DNA of 5,812 nt, taken from Candidatus Zixiibacteriota bacterium (GTDB taxonomy: Bacteria; Zixibacteria; MSB-5A5; GN15; JACZUZ01). The notes under the pieces are model-generated. The model was not told the origin of the DNA. It was given only the letters and a program-made list of their open reading frames with translations, and did not search any database. Each line of letters begins with the position of its first letter. The stretch's first letter is position 1. The stretch lies in NCBI GenBank assembly GCA_022563625.1, contig JADFNA010000126.1:1-5812 (forward strand), read 5' to 3'. The position numbers were made by a program, and so were the translations under genes. Positions 1-3,811 of the stretch are shown here, one piece after another.

Positions 1-543
1 TTCGATCACCGCCGACGCCAGGTCCGGTGCGGGATCTGCTCCGGGCGCAAAAACCGGATACAGGGCCCTGCTGGAGCCAAGCACCAACGTTCGTTCCCGC
101 TCCGAGGGCTCGTCGTCCAACAGCGTCAGCAGCGCCGGTATGTCGCCGACCGCACCGAATTCGCCCAGGTGATGTATCAGCCGCCAGCGTCGGCTGTGGG
201 ATTCTGATAGCGACAGGGCCAGCAATAGGCTGTCTCGTGCCAGCTCGGGGTATCTTCGCATCTCGGCCAGGGCCCGGAACCAAGCGCCATTGTCTTCCCC
301 CAGCAGAGCCGGCATCCAGCTTTGGCGGGCCAATTCGGTGATGGCGCCTTCCGGCAATAATGCGCGTGCGGTGCCGGGTGTACCGATCGCCGGCACCGTT
401 GCCAACACAAGCACCGCCGCCACTCGACGAAACCATGCCTGCCCCGACCGTGCCCGCTCCAAAGCGCCACCGGTGGCGGTCGCGCCCTCGCCCTTTCGCC
501 GGCGGGGGCGAATTTTCGTCGCTCGAGGACTTGACTCAGTCAT
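1..543 (-). CDS. Exported HEAT-repeat-like protein, C-terminus beyond the window edge
   Basis: The frame is open from an ATG at 543 down to base 1 with no stop, giving 181 residues of an incomplete protein. The N-terminus is long and very basic (RPRRRK at 12-17). A hydrophobic stretch follows at residues 41-54 and then an Ala-Arg-Ala at 59-61 that would suit signal peptidase I, so export or membrane anchoring is likely. If the true start is the in-frame TTG at codon 28, the signal peptide would have a more normal length; neither start has a clear ribosome binding site. Residues 65-165 are rich in Leu, Ala and Arg. The stretch around LIHHLGEFGAVGDIPALL (122-139), then LLDDEPSERER (141-151), has the spacing of HEAT or armadillo-like helical repeats: a helix, Gly, a Pro-start helix, Leu-Leu-Asp-Asp, then an Arg-containing helix. 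That is a pattern judgement only. Codon use matches the neighbouring GC-rich genes. The coding call is fairly firm; the function is unknown. Confidence 0.75.
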   Translation of the reverse strand, partial: MTESSPRATKIRPRRRKGEGATATGGALERARSGQAWFRRVAAVLVLATVPAIGTPGTARALLPEGAITELARQSWMPALLGEDNGAWFRALAEMRRYPELARDSLLLALSLSESHSRRWRLIHHLGEFGAVGDIPALLTLLDDEPSERERTLVLGSSRALYPVFAPGADPAPDLASAVIE

Positions 544-559
544 GAAATTACGGCACAAA
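531..559 (+). promoter_or_regulatory. Possible promoter for rplM-rpsI
   Basis: TTGACT at 531-536 matches five of six bases of the sigma-70 -35 consensus. With a 17-base spacer the -10 would be CACAAA (554-559), which is a poor match. The site overlaps the first codons of the divergent leftward gene. It would leave a leader of roughly 55-60 bases before the rplM ATG. This is a weak call based only on the -35 box and its position. Confidence 0.22.
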
Positions 560-623
560 GAAAAGTTAGGGAAAAAACTTCCGGCTTGGTCACTTGCGGC
601 CGGGCCTGTCACATCGAAAGCAT

Positions 624-1073
624 ATGAAAACCGTTTCCATCAGGAAAGAAGAATTCCAGCCGGGAGGCAAGTTCGAGCCCGGCTGGTTGATTTTCGACGC
701 CGAAGGACAGATCCTGGGCCGGCTGGCGTCCCGAATCGCGGTGACGTTGCGCGGCAAGCACAAGCCCACTTTTACGCCCCACCTGGATACGGGAGATTTC
801 GTGATCGTGGTGAACGCGGAGAAGGTGAAGCTATCCGGCCGCAAGCTCAAGGACAAGTTCTACTACCATCACACCGGCTATCCGGGCGGCATCAAGGCGG
901 TGCAGGCGCAAAAGCTGCTCGATGAGAAGCCCACCGAGTTGATCCGCCTGGCCGTAAAGCGGATGCTGCCCAAGAACGCGCTGAATCGCAAGATCCTGGT
1001 CAAGAAGCTGAAACTCTATGCGGGGCCGGATCACCCCCACCAGGCCCAGCGTCCGCTCCCCATGGCCAACTGA
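624..1073 (+). CDS. rplM: 50S ribosomal protein L13
   Basis: A 149-residue protein, slightly longer than the 142 residues of the E. coli protein. It begins MKTVSIRKEEF and carries the family core in order: a W-x-x-x-D-A segment (WLIFDAEG, 21-28), LGRLAS, LRGKHKPTFTPHLDTGDFV (43-61), VNAEKVKLSG, YYHHTGYPGG, then AVKRMLPKNALNRK and LKLYAGPDHPHQAQ near the end. L13 is an early-assembling large-subunit protein that binds 23S rRNA. The ATG at 624 is chosen because it matches the usual N-terminus; an upstream in-frame TTG at 594 would add ten residues not seen in the family. Only a weak GAAAG (616-620) precedes the ATG. It is followed by rpsI after 71 bases, the usual L13-S9 operon. In E. coli this operon is autoregulated by L13 through its leader; whether that applies here cannot be seen. 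Confidence 0.97.
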   Translation: MKTVSIRKEEFQPGGKFEPGWLIFDAEGQILGRLASRIAVTLRGKHKPTFTPHLDTGDFVIVVNAEKVKLSGRKLKDKFYYHHTGYPGGIKAVQAQKLLDEKPTELIRLAVKRMLPKNALNRKILVKKLKLYAGPDHPHQAQRPLPMAN

Positions 1074-1117
1074 GATACGTTCCGCGGGGCGGATGGAATA
1101 CGAAATGAAACGGTTTC

Positions 1118-1136
1118 GCCGCCGGGGGGTAGCGGC
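1118..1136 (+). promoter_or_regulatory. Small hairpin enclosing a G-run upstream of rpsI
   Basis: In the rplM-rpsI gap, GCCGC (1118-1122) can pair with GCGGC (1132-1136). The loop holds a run of six G, the most purine-rich stretch upstream of the ATG at 1145 and a possible but badly spaced Shine-Dalgarno. The stem is only five pairs, so it may be chance in GC-rich DNA. Confidence 0.2.
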
Positions 1137-1144
1137 ACCAATCA

Positions 1145-1558
1145 ATGGTTGAGCAGAAGATTATGGTTGATATGCAATACTACGGCACCGGCCGGCGCAA
1201 ATCCTCGGTGGCGAGGGTTTATCTACGACCGGGAAACGGCCATATCGTCATCAACCGAAAAGCCCTGGACGATTACTTCGGGGATGAAGCCCAGCGGGTG
1301 CTGGTGCACCAGGCGATGGAGCTCACCGATACCATGGGTCGCTACGATGTCCTCGTCAACGTGAATGGCGGAGGCATCAGCGGTCAAGCCGGTGCCATCC
1401 GTCACGGAATAGCCCGCGCCCTGTGCCAGGTTTCCCAGGAGGAATTCCGCGGTACCTTGAAAAAAGCCGGGCTGCTCACTCGCGACGCGCGCGAGGTGGA
1501 ACGCAAGAAGTACGGCCAGCCCGGCGCCCGCAAACGCTACCAGTATTCCAAGCGCTAG
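1145..1558 (+). CDS. rpsI: 30S ribosomal protein S9
   Basis: A 137-residue protein with every S9 landmark: [20 protein letters not shown] (11-30) near the start, [12 protein letters not shown], the glycine-rich [43 protein letters not shown], and the C-terminal Tyr-Ser-Lys-Arg. That basic tail is the part of S9 that reaches the P-site tRNA in the decoding centre of the small subunit. The start is uncertain. ATG at 1145, 1163 and 1172 are all in frame; the family usually has only a few residues before QYYGTG, so 1163 or 1172 would give a more typical length near 130. None has a good ribosome binding site. It is the second gene of the L13-S9 operon and is convergent with the gene that follows. 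Confidence 0.97.
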   Translation: MVEQKIMVDMQYYGTGRRKSSVARVYLRPGNGHIVINRKALDDYFGDEAQRVLVHQAMELTDTMGRYDVLVNVNGGGISGQAGAIRHGIARALCQVSQEEFRGTLKKAGLLTRDAREVERKKYGQPGARKRYQYSKR

Positions 1559-1734
1559 ATTTTCAACATCATCGGACTTGCAGTCGAGATTCGCTCGGCG
1601 AGGCAGGACGGCTCGTCTTCCGTAAAGCCGCTGATCGATTCGCAGCCGCGGCCGGTGCGGCCGCGCCGGTGGCGGGCCTCAACGTCGGGCGAATTCCTTT
1701 ATCCGCCACCTCACGTTTTTTTGTCGTGGCGACC
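1559..1734. other. Convergent intergenic gap with two inverted repeats
   Basis: This gap separates the converging 3' ends of rpsI and nnrD, where termination for both strands is expected. CGCGGCC (1647-1653) and GGCCGCG (1659-1665) form a seven-pair stem with a five-base loop, but no T-run follows on either strand. CGCCAC (1704-1709) pairs with GTGGCG (1726-1731) around a loop that contains seven T. Neither is a classic intrinsic terminator; the role in termination is inferred from position. No coding sequence was found here. Confidence 0.35.
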
Positions 1735-2337
1735 CTATCCCGCCCCGAGTGCGCGCAGGGCCGGGTCGATCCCGGTGATGAGATCGGCGGCGCTGAAGTA
1801 AGCGCCGGTCAGGTCGCGCCGTTCTTCCCGCGCCCGGCCGTGGAGGTAGGTGCCCAGCAACGCGGCGGCGAAGGGGGCCACCCCCTGAGCCAACAGGCCA
1901 CCGATCATACCGCTGAGCACATCGCCGGTGCCCCCGGAGGCCAGCCCATCGTCGGCAAACGGTTGCAATACCACGATGCCGGAAGGTTCCGCCACCACCG
2001 TGCCCGCTCCCTTGAGCACCAGCACCACGCCCCAGGATTCCGCGAGCCGCCGGGCTTGACCGATGCGGTCCGCCGAAAGTTCGGTTACCGATATGCCCGC
2101 CAGCCGGGCCAACTCGCCGGGATGGGGCGTGATGACCGTGGGATGGGATCGGGCGGCGAGGGCATCCCCGGTCAATGGGAACAGCCCGTCCGCGTCGATC
2201 AGGAGCGGCTTTTCGACCTTGGCCACGATCTCGCGCACGAAGTGCCCGCTCCCCTCCCGCCGTCCCAGGCCACAACCGAGCACCACCACCGTCCGGGCCG
2301 CGGCGGCTTCCAGCACCATCGGCAGCACAGTCTCCAT
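1735..2337 (-). CDS. nnrD: ADP/ATP-dependent NAD(P)H-hydrate dehydratase, N-terminal part missing
   Basis: This enzyme repairs NADH and NADPH damaged by hydration, removing water at the cost of a nucleotide phosphate; it has a ribokinase-like fold. The 200 readable residues carry the family motifs: GCGLG (21-25), LLIDADGL (45-52), TPHPGEL (70-76), VLVLKGAGTVV (105-115) and the signature GGTGDVLSGMIGGLLAQG (135-152), whose Asp139 is the expected catalytic residue. In complete homologues of about 280 residues the first of these motifs lies near residue 95-100, so some 75-80 residues, including the conserved N-terminal segment with His-Lys-Gly, are absent. Going upstream of the ATG at 2337, the frame loses family resemblance and meets a stop at 2371-2373. 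The first motif has Cys22 where Pro is usual. It could have been a single-domain enzyme or the dehydratase half of an epimerase-dehydratase fusion. As it stands it is probably non-functional, or an assembly artefact. Confidence 0.88.
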   Translation of the reverse strand: METVLPMVLEAAAARTVVVLGCGLGRREGSGHFVREIVAKVEKPLLIDADGLFPLTGDALAARSHPTVITPHPGELARLAGISVTELSADRIGQARRLAESWGVVLVLKGAGTVVAEPSGIVVLQPFADDGLASGGTGDVLSGMIGGLLAQGVAPFAAALLGTYLHGRAREERRDLTGAYFSAADLITGIDPALRALGAG

Positions 2338-2350
2338 TATAGCTCCCGTT
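2325..2350. other. Junction between two unrelated DNA blocks (rearrangement or chimera)
   Basis: To the left the minus strand reads as NAD(P)H-hydrate dehydratase until about 2337. To the right the plus strand reads as a DUF4402-like pilin from about 2336. Both genes are cut at their 5' ends at the same place, with no intergenic region or promoter, and the GC content drops from left to right. No insertion-sequence end or target duplication is visible. The exact breakpoint cannot be placed closer than about 25 bases by reading alone. Confidence 0.75.
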
Positions 2351-2737
2351 ACAATAGACCAAGAAGCCGATCAGGATTGGGGAATTATGGTGGTTCCTAG
2401 TACTGGATCTGATATCTGGATTATGGACCCCTGCTCTGGCGATGTGTCTGGCGGAACTCTTGGTAATAATCCTCTCGATGATGAATTCGCCGGTTCATTC
2501 CGGATCAATGGTACAGGGACATTGGCGGTGAAATTCACCGCTACAATAGGCGCTAACTTTTCTGGCGTAGATGCGCCCGTTCTGAGCGTCATCACCACGT
2601 GCCCGGCTACCAGCCCCCAGGATCTTACCGGTGGCGTGTTAGTAGTCGGCGTAGGAGCAACGTTGACTGTGGCCACGTCGACTGCGGCATCGGCGACGCC
2701 CTACACTGCTACCATCAACGTGTCGGCGAACTATTAA
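2339..2737 (+). CDS. DUF4402-like pilin subunit, signal peptide and start missing
   Basis: From 2339 the plus frame reads IAPVTIDQEADQDWGIMVVP and continues to a TAA at 2735-2737, 132 residues in all. An alternating hydrophobic start, a Trp-Gly-x-(Ile/Val)-x-x-Pro-x-x-Gly segment, a domain full of short Thr/Val/Gly beta strands and a Tyr-Thr-Ala-Thr-Ile-Asn-Val-Ser-Ala-Asn-Tyr C-terminus fit the DUF4402 group of small secreted subunits found beside chaperone-usher genes. Two Cys (in DPCSGD and ITTCPA) could form a disulfide. A full protein would need a signal peptide and a few more residues upstream; here the frame simply runs on into antisense nnrD. The first in-frame ATG inside the domain is 2387, which would give a protein without export signal. 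The family call rests on sequence feel plus the chaperone and usher next door, so it is moderate. The likely role is the major or a minor fibre subunit. Confidence 0.62.
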   Translation: MAPVTIDQEADQDWGIMVVPSTGSDIWIMDPCSGDVSGGTLGNNPLDDEFAGSFRINGTGTLAVKFTATIGANFSGVDAPVLSVITTCPATSPQDLTGGVLVVGVGATLTVATSTAASATPYTATINVSANY

Positions 2738-2762
2738 GCAGACAAGGTTGTACTAGCAGCTA

Positions 2763-2783
2763 CTGACGCCTGCGGGCGTTCAG
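2763..2783 (+). terminator. Hairpin after the pilin gene, weak terminator candidate
   Basis: CTGACGCC (2763-2770) pairs with GGCGTTCAG (2775-2783) with one bulged T and a TGCG loop, eight pairs in total. It begins 25 bases after the pilin stop. There is no T-run after it, so it is more likely an mRNA 3'-stabilising stem or processing site than a strong terminator. Confidence 0.35.
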
Positions 2784-2789
2784 TTGACT

Positions 2790-2874
2790 AAAGTCCCCCT
2801 ATCTTCCTTTCTTGCCGAGAGCGGCGTTTCGGCGCTATATTCGCAAGTGAGGGACGATAGGGGGACACTTTTTT
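2790..2874. repeat. Long imperfect palindrome ending in a T-run: attenuator or MITE-like element
   Basis: GTCCCCCTATC (2793-2803) is perfectly inverted as GATAGGGGGAC (2856-2866). Outside, AAA (2790-2792) matches TTT (2869-2871) if a two-base AC bulge is allowed. Inside, TCC (2805-2807) pairs with GGA (2852-2854), CTTGC (2811-2815) with GCAAG (2843-2847), and AGCG (2820-2823) with CGCT (2833-2836), so nearly the whole 85 bases can fold into one rod. Six T (2869-2874) close it and abut the ATG at 2875. As RNA this resembles an intrinsic terminator or attenuator that would lower chaperone and usher expression relative to the pilin. As DNA the terminal inverted repeats look like a small non-autonomous palindromic element. 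Both readings are inference; the inverted repeat itself is plain. Confidence 0.6.
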
Positions 2875-3792
2875 ATGGAATACGCTTGCAATAACATTCG
2901 GCATAACACTGTGGCCCGAAACAGGTTAGCGTGGACCTTCCGGTCAATTGCCGCTCTGGCGGTTTTGCTTTCGTCTTGGATACTTCCTGCCAATGGTTTG
3001 ACACAGGTGGGCGGAGGGCTCTCAATCATGCCGACCCGCATCGTGTTTGAGGGGCGCACCCGAAGCGGGGAGGTTCTTTTGACTAACCGTGGCGCCGAAA
3101 CCGAAACTTATCGGATTACCTTTAAGAATATGCGCATGTTGGAAGACGGCTCTTATGAGGATATTATCGAGCCGCGCGAGAATGAACAGCCCGCCGCTGA
3201 CCTGATTCGCTATTCCCCCCGACAAGTAGTTCTCGAACCGGGTACCTCGCAGACAGTGCGTTTAATGCTCAGGAAACCGGCTGGCCTGGCCGAAGGAGAG
3301 TACCGCTCCCATATGTATTTTCGCGCTGTTCCCAGACCGGATGCGGCTTCGGACATTGAGGAAGTTGATCTCAAAGGTGAGCAGATTAGTGTCAAGATTA
3401 CGACGATTTTTGGGATCACCATCCCGGTTATAGTTCGCCACGGAGAATTAACCGGCGCCGTCAAATTCTCTGACCTTGCGCTTGACCTGCCGGTTGACAC
3501 GCTGGATCTGCCGAATCTGAACTTTCATCTCAATCGAACGGGAGATCGCTCAGTTTACGGCGATCTGACAATCACCTATATCCCGGATAAGACCGGCAAA
3601 GAATATGTTGTGGGCAGGCTGAATGGTGTAGCCGTTTTCACTCCCAACCTGACTCGGACAATGTACGTCAATATTCACATGCCGGATGGCGTCGAGATAG
3701 ACAGAAGTACGTTTCGGATATCTTATACTGCTCGCCAAAGTGACGGCGGCGAGATACTCGCTGAAGCGGAACTTCGCTTTCCGCCTGAATAG
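2875..3792 (+). CDS. Periplasmic PapD-like fimbrial chaperone (alternative/archaic type)
   Basis: A complete 305-residue protein, clearly longer than the roughly 240 residues of classical PapD. Residues 24-38 form the hydrophobic core of a signal peptide, with a likely cleavage after Ala39-Asn40-Gly41. The first immunoglobulin-like domain spans about 48-190. MPTRIVFEGRTRSGEVLLTN (52-71) matches the family opening, with Arg55 where the invariant subunit-anchoring Arg of PapD sits. YSPRQVVLEPGTSQTVRLML (113-132) is the conserved Pro/Gly/Arg edge segment, and VKITTIFGITIPVIVRHG (173-190) has the alternating hydrophobics expected of the donor strand that completes pilin folds. Residues 195-303 make a second beta domain. 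It should hold subunits in the periplasm and pass them to the usher encoded next. The ATG at 2875 has no Shine-Dalgarno and touches the upstream T-run; a GTG at 2911 (codon 13) is an alternative that keeps the signal peptide. Confidence 0.85.
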   Translation: MEYACNNIRHNTVARNRLAWTFRSIAALAVLLSSWILPANGLTQVGGGLSIMPTRIVFEGRTRSGEVLLTNRGAETETYRITFKNMRMLEDGSYEDIIEPRENEQPAADLIRYSPRQVVLEPGTSQTVRLMLRKPAGLAEGEYRSHMYFRAVPRPDAASDIEEVDLKGEQISVKITTIFGITIPVIVRHGELTGAVKFSDLALDLPVDTLDLPNLNFHLNRTGDRSVYGDLTITYIPDKTGKEYVVGRLNGVAVFTPNLTRTMYVNIHMPDGVEIDRSTFRISYTARQSDGGEILAEAELRFPPE

Positions 3793-3811
3793 CTTTGCCC
3801 CCACACCAATA

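Noticed and set aside
290..925. Plus-strand 211-codon frame overlapping the left gene and rplM
   Set aside because: It is out of frame with L13, which is unambiguous, and is antisense to the leftward gene; its residues show no family pattern.
1647..1665. Seven-pair GC stem as an intrinsic terminator of rpsI
   Set aside because: No T-run follows on either strand, so I recorded it only as an inverted repeat in the convergent gap.
2063..2338. Upstream extension of the pilin frame starting at an ATG at 2063
   Set aside because: The extension is the antisense of nnrD and has no signal peptide. It is open only because the GC-rich opposite strand has few stops, so I treat the pilin as 5'-truncated rather than as a fusion protein.
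1423..2400. A 325-codon plus-strand open frame overlapping rpsI and nnrD
   Set aside because: It is antisense to nnrD, whose minus-strand translation carries clear enzyme motifs. The plus frame is rich in His, Arg and Gly with no recognisable domain, a typical GC-rich shadow.
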